In this document: in pieces, positions 11,501 through 22,622 of the stretch
How the letters are laid out: every line of letters starts with the position of its first letter
Numbering within the stretch: position 1 is the stretch's first letter
NCBI GenBank assembly: GCA_024220525.1
Contig: JAMYWO010000045.1
Coordinates: 124,001 to 188,000 of the forward strand
DNA length: 64,000 nt
Reading direction: 5' to 3'
Source of the DNA: Cochliopodium minus
Taxonomy: Eukaryota; Discosea; Himatismenida; Cochliopodiidae
Notes under the pieces: generated by a model
The model's input: only the letters and a program-made list of their open reading frames with translations
What the model was told of the DNA's origin: nothing
The model's database searches: none
Translations under genes and position numbers: made by a program

Positions 11501-14500
11501 AACACAAGAAGTGTTTTGTTGTGCAAGCATTTCGGGAGAAATTTTGGAGTTTTTGGGGAGATTGTTGTTTATTTCCTCTGGTGCCAAATTCGTCAATCCA
11601 TCCAAAATAATTGAAAATTCTGTAAAAAAAAAAGTAAAAAAAAAAATTCAAAATAAATAAAAAAAAAAAATGTAAAATTTAAAAAAAATAATAAAAAAGA
11701 AAAAAAAAAAAGTATAGTATAAAAAAAGAAATTACCGGTGATATAGTACTGGTCAGGAAGGTAAACATACAAATCGATGGTTTCTTTGGGATTTTGGACA
11801 GGAGCAGACCAACGAAGAGGAGAAAGGTGAGGAAGAAGCAGGGTGGAAGGGTTGGAATAAGAAGGGGAGAGAGAAGGAAGAGTGTCAAAAATGAAAGAAG
11901 GATAAGTGGAAATCAATTTACTTTTCTTATCTTTTAAAGAGGGAAAGAAAAGAAAGGGATCATTATTCCCCAAAAATGATTCCATTTGTTTTTGTCTCTC
12001 TTTGTCTTTCAACACGTTGTTGTATCTCCTTTGTATTGACACCAATGTGTTTATTGGAGCGTTAGACACGTTTGGTGAGTATTGTCTAACAAAGAAATAA
12101 AAATTAAAATTAAATGAACAAAAAAAAATTATAAAAAAAAAATTAAATGAAAATTATAAAAATTTAAAAAAAAATTAAATAAAAATTAATTTTTAAAAAT
12201 AGAAAAAAAAAAAAATTAAATAAATAAAAATTAATTTACCTCATCAAAGAACTGTACATGGCAGGAGAACTAGTGTAAAGGAAACTGACGACATCACCAT
12301 TCATAACGAAGAATTCAGCGAGGGAATGAAGAATGCGCTTATCAAAAACATTAGGAAACTCTGACAACGGTATTTCAAACCCAAACCATTCTCCCAACGT
12401 CGTTGTAGTTGTTGGTGAAGAAGTGGATGAAGTAGAAGTGTTATTTTCTTCTTTTTCCTCTTTTTTTAAAAAGTATTTTTCAAAATAATTGTAATTATTT
12501 TCATTGAAAATTTGTTTGTAAAAATGATCGATAATAGGATCAATATAAATCAACAATATAAAGATGACTATATGGTAATTGCATCTCATTGATCAATTAG
12601 ATAGTATCTTATGTTGAGATAAAAAAATTGATCCAAATTATATGGCGCAGATTAAATTCTCACAAAAAAATTTTTTAAATTAATTCGTTATCTATTTAAA
12701 ATAATTTGTTATCTATTTAAAATAATTTGTTATCTATTTAAAATAATTTGTTATCTATTTAAAATAATTTGTTATCTATTTAAAATAATTTGTTATCTAT
12801 TTAAAATAATTCGTTATCTATTTAAAATAATTCGTTATCTATTTAAAATAATTAATCTGTTTAAATTACAATAATTTTTTAAAAAAAACAATAAAAATGA
12901 TATTTTTCTTTAAAAACAAAATGCTGAAAAAAATTTATAGAGAAAAACCAAAAAAGATGAAAAAATAAAAGGGTTACCTTTGTCAGTAAGAAGAAGAGTA
13001 GAAGGATCATTTAAAGATCTATTTAACAAAGACTTTGACAAAGAAGGATCCTTAGAAAGAGAGATATTACTGTTATTATTAATGTTTGAATTATTGGAAG
13101 AAGATGAAGAAGAAGAAGAAGAAGAGGAGGAGGAAGTGGAAAGGAATTTGAAAAGAAAAGAGGAAGACAAGAAGGAGGGATTGACTTTACGAAACATTTC
13201 AGTAATGACTTGGAAAGAAATGAAGAAAGAAGCAATGTTGGTGCGATCCAAACTGTCCAGACAGTTTAATCTTGATATCCCTTTTTGCCTCGTTTCGATC
13301 TTGAATATCGAAAAGGTAGAGTCTGGATTCAAAAGAAATGGAGAATGCGGAACTTTTCCTTCTTACCAAAAAATGTAATTAAAAAATAAAAATTGAAATA
13401 AAATAAAAAAATACAATTAAAATGATGATATGAAATTTTTTTTATAAACTTTATCGAGCAAACAGTAAAAACCAAGAATCTCATCGAAATTAAAACAAAA
13501 AATAAAATATTTTTCTTTCTAATTAAGATATGTTATTCTCGGGCATAATGAGCACCCACAAAAATTTTTTGTAAAATCATTTGAATGCATTAGAAAGATA
13601 AAGTGATTTCAATTATACTGTAATCACCATGATTTTAAGCATTATACTTGAAAATGATCTGATATAAACAGAACTCAAAAATTTGATGCTAAGAAATTTC
13701 GAATAATTCAAGATTTATGCAATTTTATAAAAAAATATCACATAATTGTACAAAAAAAATCAAAAAAAAAAAAAAAATTGGATTTTTTTTATTTTTACCT
13801 TTGTCACTATCTTTTGTTTCGTTACGATTGACGACTTTTTGGAGGATGCTTCCAGAGTTGAAACCCATTTGCTTGAGATGAGGTTGGAGGGTGTACCACA
13901 AGTTCTCTATAGTGGTTTGCTCCGTCATGTGTTTTGTGTTGGTGTGCCAATCAAAGTTTATTATTTTGAAATCTATGTCCACAAATTGTTTTGCGTATTT
14001 CAAAGATTGTTGATAATGCTTTAATAAAAATAAAAAATAAAAAATAAAGAATAAAAAAATAAAAATTAGATAAAAATAATTGTATAAAAAATAATTGTAT
14101 AAAAAATAAAAAATAATTATATAAAAAAATGATTAAAAAGATTTGTGATTCATATTTTGTTTAAAAAAAATACTTCAGATAAAATAGTTTCAGGGGAACC
14201 AGGCACACATCTTAAAAGGTTGAGGATGAATATCTCTTTGGTGTTGTATCTTTGGACAAGTTCCGACCAGTATACTTCGTTTCCCTTGTAAGGATCTTCT
14301 TTGATTATGATATCTGCACTACCAATCTTCAAAAAAAAAAAGGGGTCATCAAAAATTAATAGAAAAGGATATAATTAAAATAATAATAATAATCTTTATA
14401 AAAAAGATTAAATATATATTTATTTAATAAATAATATTCAATTAATCAATAAGTATTCAATTTCGAAGAATGGATAAATTTGATTTACCGTTTTTTTGAC

Positions 14501-15611
14501 TTCTGATGTCCATGCAAGTGGCACAGTTCCTCTTCTCCAGATGAAAGAAGCCCATTTGATGAGATTAGGAGAAAATTCACTCCACACAATCAATTCACAT
14601 TCACATTCATTCCCCACCCCTCCTGTTGAATTGATCCCTCTTGCAGAAAATCTTGTTCCAGGATATTTATTGCTTCTTTTTGTTATCAAACATAGACCAC
14701 TTTTTAGAGAATTATTTTGATTTGTGGAAGTGTTAGAAGTGTTAGAAGTATTGGTGTTTTGATTATTGATGATATTTTCTTTTTTGAAGAGATCTTGGAT
14801 TTGATTCAATGAATTTCTTTTTTTGTTGGAATCAGAAGAAGAAGATTCTTCATTAGACAGAATACCACTTTTTATCATTCCTTGTAATAAAATGACGCAA
14901 CAGGATTTCAAGCCGGCTATTTCAAAACTTTGCGTCAACCAATCATTCCAACAAAATTGATCATTCTTTTTCGCAAATTTTTGATTTGATGGGAAAGGAA
15001 GTGTAAGGTCCAAAGTTTCACAATAAAAATGTAAGCCATCCAAGGGGAATTGTTTCATTGATTTCAAATTGAGTTCTTCATCTTTTGAAAGAGGTGAATA
15101 TGGATAAGATAAACGCATTTTTATCCATTTTGTTTCTAATACTGTGCAAGCTATATGTCCTCCATAAATTAATTCATCTTTTCTTATTTTCGTTGCAATC
15201 AATAGATTTCCATAATTTCCAATTGCAATGAAACCTATAAGAGCATTTGCTTTTCTATAATTGAAATATTAAATTTAATTTTTCCCTGTTTAATCTTTCT
15301 GAAAGTTTATTTACGTTATATTTGATATGGTATGTGATTGTCGGAGATAATCTAAAGCTTCTTCTTCATTACCAAAAATATCTACCCCATTTATTCCAAC
15401 AAATAAAAGACTTCCTGTAGAAGGTTCTATTGTGATGATAATACTATCATTTCTCGTTGATAGAGTTGATATAATAAACTATTTAACAATAAATTTGAAA
15501 GAATAAAAATAAAAGAATTGCAATTACAAAATGATCCATTTTGGTTTGAATAATTGAATGATCAGAACATTGATATCTCATAAATGAGGGTTCTTGTGAT
15601 TTTTCATTCAT
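7452..15611 (-). CDS. SAC9-like phosphoinositide phosphatase with FYVE-like zinc finger (about 13 exons, about 2,000 residues)
   Basis: Very large gene read from the ATG at 15611 to the stop at 7452. Exons at 15.6-12.9 kb encode a Sac phosphatase domain. It includes YPGTRFSARGI, the NECECE segment and the CX5R(T/S) catalytic loop RLNCLDSLDRTN (near 13230-13270). Exons at about 12.6-11.7 kb encode FVMNGDVVSFLYTSSPAM and LVSIQRRYNNVLKD plus RQKQMESFLG, which resemble plant SAC9 rather than Sac1. At 10.1-10.25 kb and 9.9 kb two adjacent exons encode a cysteine cluster (CSSC, CNYC, CSKC, then CEEKARVVCKNCYNE) laid out like a FYVE finger. The basic RRHHCR core is absent (SSHSQC instead). The rest is Asn/Ser-rich with a conserved-looking C-terminal region (about 8.0-7.45 kb) rich in beta-strand. 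Sac enzymes hydrolyse phosphoinositide phosphates on endomembranes. Several intron borders are approximate, and I see no WW domain as found in plant SAC9. Confidence 0.8.
8463..8577. repeat. ATT/AAT microsatellite encoding poly-Asn (SAC9-like gene)
   Basis: Nearly pure ATT repeats on the + strand, interrupted by a few ACT and ACG triplets. They are read as AAT-dominated poly-Asn in the minus-strand phosphatase gene. Similar runs lie at about 8845-8960, 9120-9245 and 10535-10640 in the same gene. Antisense, they give spurious poly-Ile or poly-Leu frames. Confidence 0.95.
12687..12854. repeat. 21-bp tandem minisatellite, eight copies, in an intron
   Basis: Eight head-to-tail copies of a 21-bp unit beginning gttatctatttaaaataatt, differing only at a C/T position next to the unit border, followed by a decayed ninth copy. 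It lies inside the long intron (about 12600-12977) of the SAC9-like gene, just downstream on the transcript of the exon carrying the catalytic CX5R loop. The unit contains no obvious protein-coding frame. Confidence 0.95.
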
Positions 15612-15884
15612 TTTCTTGTAATCTTTGTTCAAAGCTTACTAAATTTTTTATTTATTCAAAAACTTTAAAAATTATTTTATAAAATAACCAAAATTTTGAA
15701 AAAAAAATAGATATCCTCGAAAAAGAAATTGTGAACAAATTGATCAAATCAATTTTAAAATTGTATTACATTTTATTTGAGTCATATTTTTCTTATAATT
15801 TTATAAGTATCAAAATTAAAAAAATAAAATAAAATCTGGTATAAAATTTAACTTTGCTCTCATAAGGAACAAATAAAAAAAAAA

Positions 15885-17846
15885 ATGCAAGAAGAATTTA
15901 AAAGAGAGAAACCATTGAAGAAATTGCCCAACTTTGATAGAAAGGTATTTGATGAATTTATGAAAAGAAGATACTTTATTGAACAATCGTTCAGTATATA
16001 TGGTGGGTACAAAGGTCTATTTGATATGGGTCCACCTATGGTTGCAGTGAAAACACATGTACTTACACATTGGAGAAATCATTTCATTTTGGAAGAAGAT
16101 ATGTTAGAATTAGAATGTACTTGTCTGACTCCAGAGCCAATTTTGAAAACATCTGGTCATGTTGAAAAATTTACTGATTTCATGGTGAAGGATGTAAAGA
16201 ATGGTGTTTGCTATAGAGCAGATAAATTGTTGGAAGGTGAAAAAAATATTGTTTAGTTCCACCAAAAAGAAATTAATTATAATATTTTTTTTTTAGAGCA
16301 TTTGGATAATGAAATAGAAAGCAATAAAAAAATAACTCAAGAACAAATTAAAGAATATGAAAAAGTAATGGCTCAGGTTGATGATTTCAGTGGTGAAGAA
16401 TTGGGAAATATGTTAAAGAAATATGGTGTAAAATCACCAGAAACTGGTAATGATTTGACTGACCCATTTCCATTCAACTTGATGTTTGCAACACAAATTG
16501 GACCAACTGGTACCCAACAAGGTTACTTGAGACCAGAAACAGCTCAAGGTATTTTCGTAAATTTTGGTAAATTGTTAAAGTATAATCGTGATCAAATGCC
16601 TTTTGCTGGTGCTACCATTGGTACTGCTTTCAGAAATGAAATTGCACCAAGATCTGGTCTCCTTCGTGTGAGAGAATTTACCTTGGCAGAAATTGAGCAC
16701 TTTGTTGATCCTTCTGATAAGAACCATCCGAAATTTTCTTCCATCGAGAATGTGGTTTTGCCATTGTATGATCGTGTCAATCAATTGGAAACCCAAGAAT
16801 TGGTTCATATACCAATTGGTGAAGCAATCAAAAGAGGAATCGTAGGTAATCAAACATTAGGTTACTTCCTCGTGAGAACAATGTTGTTTTTGTATGATTG
16901 TGGTGTGAAACCAGGAATGTTGAGATTCAGACAACATCTTGAAAACGAAATGGCTCATTATGCTTCTGATTGCTGGGATGCAGAGTTGTTGACCTCTTAC
17001 GGTTGGATTGAATGTGTGGGTTGCGCAGATAGAGCATGCTTTGATTTGACAAATCATCAAAATGCAACAAACACCAAACTCTCTTTCTTCAAGGGTTATC
17101 CTTCTCCCATCGAAGTAGAAAGACTGAAACCTGAAATCAACAAACAATTGATTGGAAAGACATTTAAAAAAGATGGTCCTCCTTTGATTCAGCTCATCTC
17201 CAATCTTACAAGTGAAGAAATAAATGTGGTGCACAGCAACTTTGAAAAGAATGGAAATCACGAATTCAAATTGAACGAACAACTCTTTACCATCACCAAA
17301 GAGATGGTTTCTTTCAACAAGGTGAAAGAAAAAGTTACTGGTGAAACTATTGTCCCTTCTGTCATTGAACCTTCGTTCGGTATCGGTAGAATCATCTACT
17401 CCATCTTGGAACAAAACTTTTATGTAAGAAAAGAAGAAAAAGAACCAAACAAAAAAGAAGATGAAACTCAAAGAACTGTTTTGTCTCTTCCTATTCTCGT
17501 TTCTCCTTACAAAGTAGCTTTGTTACCTCTTTTATCAGATACCCAATTCGATCCTCTTCTCAACAAGATTACCTCTTTGTTGAAATCCAACAACATTTCC
17601 AACACCAGTGATAAATCTGGTGCTACCATTGGTAAAAGATATGTTCGTATGGATGAAGTTGGTGTTCCTTATGCTATCACTGTTGATCACGAATCTCTCG
17701 AAAAATACACTGTCACTTTGAGAGAAAGAGATTCTACCACCCAGATCAGAGTCCCTGTTGACAATTTGATTTCTATTCTTCAATCACTCATTAACAACTC
17801 CACCAACTGGAAAGAACTCTCTTCCACTTACAATTTGATTAAATAA
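15885..17846 (+). CDS. GARS: Glycyl-tRNA synthetase, eukaryotic/archaeal alpha2 type
   Basis: Charges tRNA-Gly with glycine in the cytosol (and possibly organelles). Two exons, 15885-16236 and 16297-17846, join in frame as [12 protein letters not shown] and give 633 residues. Class II motifs are clear: motif 2 around [19 protein letters not shown] and motif 3 around [14 protein letters not shown]. The [17 protein letters not shown] block is typical of GlyRS. The C-terminal anticodon-binding domain ([15 protein letters not shown] onward) is complete. It lacks the N-terminal WHEP domain of animal GlyRS. Codon usage is less AT-extreme than in neighbours, as expected for a highly expressed gene. 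It is divergent from the SAC9-like gene with 273 bp between the start codons. No separate organellar leader is seen. Confidence 0.97.
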
Positions 17847-17989
17847 TTATTTCATTTAAATAATAAAAGTTCATAATTTAAAACCTGTCAATCTATACTC
17901 CTATTATCAATTTTTAATGATCCAGAAATACTATAAAAACAAAAAGCTATTTTATTTTTTTTGAAAATCTATTTTTATTAATCAAATTA

Positions 17990-18357
17990 TTAATTCCTAT
18001 TTCCACCAATTTGGGTCAATTGTACATTTATTTGATCTCCATCTTCTATTCCACACATCTTTATCGTGTTATTAGTTGATAATAGATTTCCTTCGGGTCC
18101 AGTTAATTTGATTGAGTTTTTATCAACTTTTTTGATAAAATATAAATTATTTCATGTATAAATTTCCTTTTAATTTACCTTTTTTAAGATTTGCATAAGC
18201 ATCCACCAATTTATCAATTTTTGTCGTTTTCTTTACGCGCATTTCAACCTAAAAGGATTTGAATATACTGAAAATTTTTGAATATACATTGTTTAATTAC
18301 TTCATCATTATCGGAGCTCTTCAATTTGATGGTGATAATTTCGTTTTCTTCTGTCAT
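17990..18357 (-). CDS. SUMO-like ubiquitin-family modifier, three exons
   Basis: Small ubiquitin-like modifier of 87 residues assembled from exons 18301-18357, 18179-18248 and 17990-18126; all junctions are GT-AG and in frame. The beta-grasp pattern matches SUMO: ITIKLKSSDNDEVEMRVKK, then KIDKLVDAYA, GPEGNLL, and GIEDGDQINVQL. It ends in a diglycine (TQIGG) followed by a three-residue NRN tail that a SUMO protease would remove before conjugation. The gene lies only 155 bp from the divergent start of the next gene. The order of the strands and the position of GG favour SUMO over ubiquitin, but identity is low, so a divergent SUMO or another Ubl is possible. Confidence 0.85.
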
Positions 18358-18512
18358 GTTATGAATAATTGATCACAATTTTTTTTTAATTGTTTATATT
18401 TAATGATTGAAAGTTTTATCTGATATTTGGGTGATCTTGATTTTTTAAGACCAATCATTATAAGAAAGAAAATACACACTTACCAAAATCTTTTTGGTCA
18501 AGAAAAAAAAAA

Positions 18513-18905
18513 ATGAGCAACACTATTTTATTGGCAGTTAATGGAACATTAATGAGAGGATTAAAATTGGAAAAAAATATGATAGAAGCAAAGGCCACAT
18601 TCGTAAGAGAAGATAAAACTCAACCAAATTACAGAATCTGGACCATTAATGATGAACATCCTGCAATGCAAAGAGTAAAAGAAGGAGGGGTAAGTGTGGC
18701 TGTAGAAGTATGGAGAGTTCCTGTTGAAACTCTTTATAAAATTTTGGTTCAGGAGCCACCAGGTTTGTGTATTGGAAAATTAAAATTGATCAACAATGAA
18801 GAAGTATTAGGAGTGCTTGGTGAGGCCATATTATGCAGCGATCAAAAAGAGATCACACATCATGGAGGATGGAGAGCTTATATAAAATCAAAGAGTAATC
18901 TTTGA
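18513..18905 (+). CDS. Stand-alone allophanate hydrolase C-terminal-like (GGCT-fold) protein
   Basis: Single-exon protein of 130 residues. It matches the C-terminal domain of bacterial allophanate hydrolase (AtzF family), a gamma-glutamylcyclotransferase-like fold. The shared features are the VNGTLMRGLKL start, FVREDKT, YRIWTI, GGVSVAVEVW, EPPGLCIGKLKL and the closing ITHHGGWRAYI. The amidase half that hydrolyses allophanate is absent from the window, so the enzyme activity is unknown. Stand-alone versions exist in bacteria and some fungi. The lack of introns in a gene-dense, intron-rich neighbourhood and the bacterial family distribution make lateral transfer plausible, but base composition has already been adapted. 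Start chosen as the first ATG, after an A-rich leader. Confidence 0.85.
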   Translation: MSNTILLAVNGTLMRGLKLEKNMIEAKATFVREDKTQPNYRIWTINDEHPAMQRVKEGGVSVAVEVWRVPVETLYKILVQEPPGLCIGKLKLINNEEVLGVLGEAILCSDQKEITHHGGWRAYIKSKSNL

Positions 18906-18997
18906 ATATATAAAATTAAATCTCTATTATTATAATTTAATAATTTATCTATAAATATTAAACAATTGATCTAAAGATGAAAGAAACATAAATTCTT

Positions 18998-19659
18998 CTA
19001 AAATAAAACACAATTCTGTTTTTTATGATTTTGGGGGACTGTGGGGCTAATAATAGAACGAATGGCCTCATCAAAAACAGATTTGAGATTTTTTTGAGTC
19101 AAAGCGGAGCACTCCATATATTTATAAGCACCCACTCGTTCGCACATTTTTAAGCCACTCTCGAAAGAAATTGGCTCCATTTTTTTCTCCGCGAGTTTCT
19201 GGATGGTATTGATGTCGTCTCTTAAATCCAATTTCGTTCCCACAATGATCACCTTTGCCCCTGGACTAATTTCATATTAAAAATGTTCAATGATCAACTT
19301 GAATTTTCTTAAATCTAATATACTTATGTCAAATATTTAATTTACCAATGAGATTCTATTTCAGGTTTCCATTTTGATTTTACATTATCAAATGAGCCTG
19401 GAGAGACCAATGAGAAGCAAATCAAGAACACATCCGTTTGTGGATAGGATAATGGTCTCAATTTATCGTAATCCTCTGGACCAGCAGTATCCCAGAGTCC
19501 CAAATTGATTGCTTTTCCATCTATCATCACGTTTGCAGAATAATTATCAAATACTGTGGGAATAAATTCTCCTGGAAAAGCATTTGTTGTATAACTTATC
19601 AATAAGCAAGTTTTACCAACTGCTCCATCCCCAACCACAACCAATTTTATTGCTTGCAT
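18998..19659 (-). CDS. Rac-type Rho GTPase with Pro at the Gln61 position
   Basis: Rho-family GTPase of 193 residues, two exons (19346-19659 and 18998-19265). Visible motifs are P-loop GDGAVGKT, effector loop [14 protein letters not shown]3 [18 protein letters not shown]4 [11 protein letters not shown]5 ECSAL and the CAAX box CVLF. The basic patch before it is weak (NHKKQN). The switch II glutamine that is catalytic in Rac/Ras (Q61) is Pro here: the codon reads CCA. A CVLF end would favour geranylgeranylation and membrane targeting. It is a likely substrate type for the two RhoGEFs in the window. The Rac identification is strong; the effect of Pro61 on GTP hydrolysis is inference. Confidence 0.96.
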
Positions 19660-19985
19660 TTAAAATTCTTTTTATTTTTTTTTATTTTTACGATTCGCTT
19701 GCACCAATTCCATTTTAACTTTACAATTTTTTATTTTTGGATTTTTCAAATAAATTAATTATATAATTCTTTTTTTCATCCCTTTTTGATATTTCTTTTA
19801 TCATTTTCCCAACATGCAATCAATTTTGTTCCATTACTTCATGAAAGAAATTGAAAAATGCAGAAAAATTATTGCCATCAACTTTTAGCAAACTATTAAA
19901 AGAGTGATCACAAACCAAAATTTCAAGATTAAATAAAACACGCATTTTAAAAATAAATACTTTAATTACAAAAAAACTTATAAAA
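19660..19985. other. Intergenic region upstream of Rac
   Basis: AT-rich spacer between the Rac start codon and the stop of the PA-7TM gene, both on the minus strand. It must hold the Rac promoter and the 3' end of the neighbour. I see no further open frame or structured RNA in it. Confidence 0.6.
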
Positions 19986-22105
19986 TCACAAAGAAGTGGT
20001 ATTATCTTTGAAACTTTTGTCTATAGACACAGCCTTATTTTTGCGGACACGAAACAAAAAAGAGATTCCCAGACAAGACAAAAAATAGCCCATTGTCAAG
20101 ACTGATGATATGATCATGTTATTTATGGGTGTGGTGGAAGAAACAAGTATAGCTTCAGCAACAGACGAAGAAAAACACATTAAATATCCTTTATAGAAAT
20201 ATTATGCAATTAAAGAAATTATAACTAAATAGTATCAAAATATAATTAAATTAAATAAATAAAATTATTTGATTTAAAAAATAAAAATTTGAACCGATAA
20301 TAATAACTAAAATCCATATGAAAAGGTATTTATATTCTTTTTTTTTGGGATCCTCTTTATCACTTTTATTTTGTTTAAAGGTGTGGATGGTTTTCATGAT
20401 GAAAATGGAACGAGCAACAAAAGCGACGTTGTCGGCGCCATATATGATGGAAGTGAGGATCGATCCAACCCTAAAAAATTTCACAGGAATGTCCCATAAA
20501 CACTCTGTCAAGAAAAAATATTTTAAAAGTTAAAAGCAAACAGTAAATTGAATTTAAATTAATCAAAAAAAAAAAATAATAATTAAAAATATTTATAAGA
20601 ATAAAAGAAATAAAAAATATAATCAAATAAAATAAATAAATATTTTTAAAAAAAGAAAAAAATACGTTGCACAAAATTGTAAATTATGAAAGACATGGCC
20701 AAAGAGGCGCTGGAAAAACTAATGATGAAAACAGGAATGTTAAGAAAAACAGAAGCGCCACTCGATTTGAGCATGAAAAGAGAAAAGTAGCAGCTGATAG
20801 AGTTGATCACTATGGTGGAAGGAATTACTGTGGTGTAAACGATTGATACTTGGAACTGGTAATTGTTTATTGCGTGGTAGTATCCCATTGGGTCTATCAG
20901 TGTGAAAATCACCAATATTTCCACTATTTAAAAAAAAATGATGAATTAATAATTAAATAATAAAAAATAATAAATAAGGATAAACATATATTTCAAAAAA
21001 AAAATCAAAAAAATTCTTTAAGAAAAAAAAAATTTATTGCCAGTAAAATTAAGAAGGATTATTTTTTTACAAACCATCAACCAGATGAGGCAATACTTTG
21101 GGAAAGAGATGAATTTGGGTTCATGGATACAAAAAAGGACGAAGCGGAACAAAGAAACAAAAAAAATGAAACAAAAAAGAGCGCCAAAAAAACACTGAAA
21201 AAAAATGAGGCCTCCCCTATTCATTTTTAGTATTGGATTGAGCCCTCCTTCGAAATGAACGAGGATTGTTTCGTTACTAGAAATGCTTTTGAATATCTTT
21301 GCTATGAACAAATTTGTTTGCGGAGATTTCCCGATGCAAGTTGTTGGTATGGTGTTGTTGTATCTCTTTGAATTTTGATCTTTCACGTTGCACTAAGTTT
21401 TTTTAATTGAAAAAAAATTAATAATTTTTTAAAAAATTGAAAAACATCAAAAAAAAAAATTTTTTTTGAATAAAAAAAATTAATTCTTTCAAATTTGTGT
21501 TTAAAAATTGAAATAAAAATTGTTTTTTTTACGTGTATGAAATCACCAATCACAACAGCAGCTATTGCCCCTCCTTTTTGTGCCACTTCTATGTGTCTTT
21601 CAATAGGGCATTTGTTTCCTATTGCTACGATAGCCACCTTGCCACTCACCTACAAAATGAAAATAAAAATTAATGTTTTTTATGAAAATTAGAGTTTTTT
21701 AAAAGATAATTCTTTTATTAAATTAAATTTAAAATTAAATAAAATATAATTATAAATAAAATATAATTATAAATCAAATTTTAGATTTTATCCTTCAATT
21801 CGAAAGATATACTCCGAATACTTTGATCCAATTAATATGTTTGATATTTTTTTTTTTATAATTTGTACATCCAACGAATTATGCGTGCAACTGAAGATGG
21901 AATCATCCTTTCTATTGATGGAGAATGATATTGGCATTAAAATTCCAGTGAATGGATAGGGAATCGTTTTATTCTTATTGCCCTCAAAAGGATAAGAATC
22001 CAGGTTTTCCCATGAAGTATCATTCAATTTCTTCCATTTTAATCCCTTGATTGATATCGCCTCAAAAATTAATATCATCAAAGATATCATCAATATATTC
22101 TTCAT
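19986..22105 (-). CDS. PA-domain seven-transmembrane receptor-like protein
   Basis: Multi-exon membrane protein starting at the ATG at 22105 with a signal peptide (MKNILMISLMILIFEA). The extracellular part has a protease-associated-like domain with SDGKVAIVAIGNKCPIE, AQKGGAIAAVVIGD and, in the next exon, IPTTCIGKSPQTNLF. This is followed by about seven hydrophobic segments spread over exons at 21.2-20.0 kb, for example FFQCFFGALFCFIFFV, YKYLFIWILVIIIGSNF and VLTMGYFLSCLGISFLF. The C-terminus is short and charged. PA domains with 7TM regions occur in putative sorting or signalling receptors of protists and in RNF13/vacuolar sorting receptor-type proteins. Ligand and coupling are unknown. Splice borders are approximate; the exon 1 to exon 2 join fits best as KYS/DGKV. 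Confidence 0.65.
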
Positions 22106-22622
22106 TTTTTTTTTAAAAAAAAATGAAATTAAAGATTTGGAACTTGGATCTTTCACATGATTGAATTTAACAAACATTAGATACAATTTATTCTTTTTTT
22201 TTTTTGTTGAACTTTTATTCCCTAAACTCATTCAATTTGGGTAGGTGATGAAATCTCGGGTGAATAAGTTTTTTTTAAAGATAGATGATTAATTTTTATT
22301 TTTATTTGAAGATCTAAATCATAAAAATCATCAAAGTCAAAAGATTTGCAATGAAACAAGCTATCATGAAATTCGTTGGCTAAATTTTAAAAATGAGACG
22401 GAAATGTAAAATACATTCCTGTTGTGTATAATTTTCAAGTTATTGATGGGGATATCTAAAGGATTAATAACAGGGTCTTTAATTAAGATATATTGCTTTG
22501 AAGATCTAAAAAAATATTCAAAATATTAAAGCTGAATAAAATAATTAAATTTTGAAAAAAAAAAAAAAAAATTGAAAGAGAGATTAAATTTTATAAATAA
22601 ATATCCAATCTACCTTATTATA
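22106..22622. other. Intergenic region between divergent receptor and kinase genes
   Basis: Spacer between the start codons of the PA-7TM gene (minus) and the AGC kinase (plus), so it should contain both promoters. The minus strand between 22229 and about 22510 contains open, non-repetitive stretches flanked by plausible splice signals (for instance an AG after a T-run near 22506). I could not join them into one frame, so I do not call a gene. Confidence 0.4.

Noticed and set aside
12687-12854. CRISPR-like direct repeats
   Set aside because: Units are adjacent without spacers, so it is a minisatellite, and the genome is eukaryotic.
16857-17471. Minus-strand 204-codon frame across the GlyRS gene
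   Set aside because: Antisense of strongly conserved GlyRS sequence.
22229-22510. Possible small minus-strand gene upstream of the PA-7TM gene
   Set aside because: Two open stretches with splice-like borders could not be joined in one frame, and no start codon was found.
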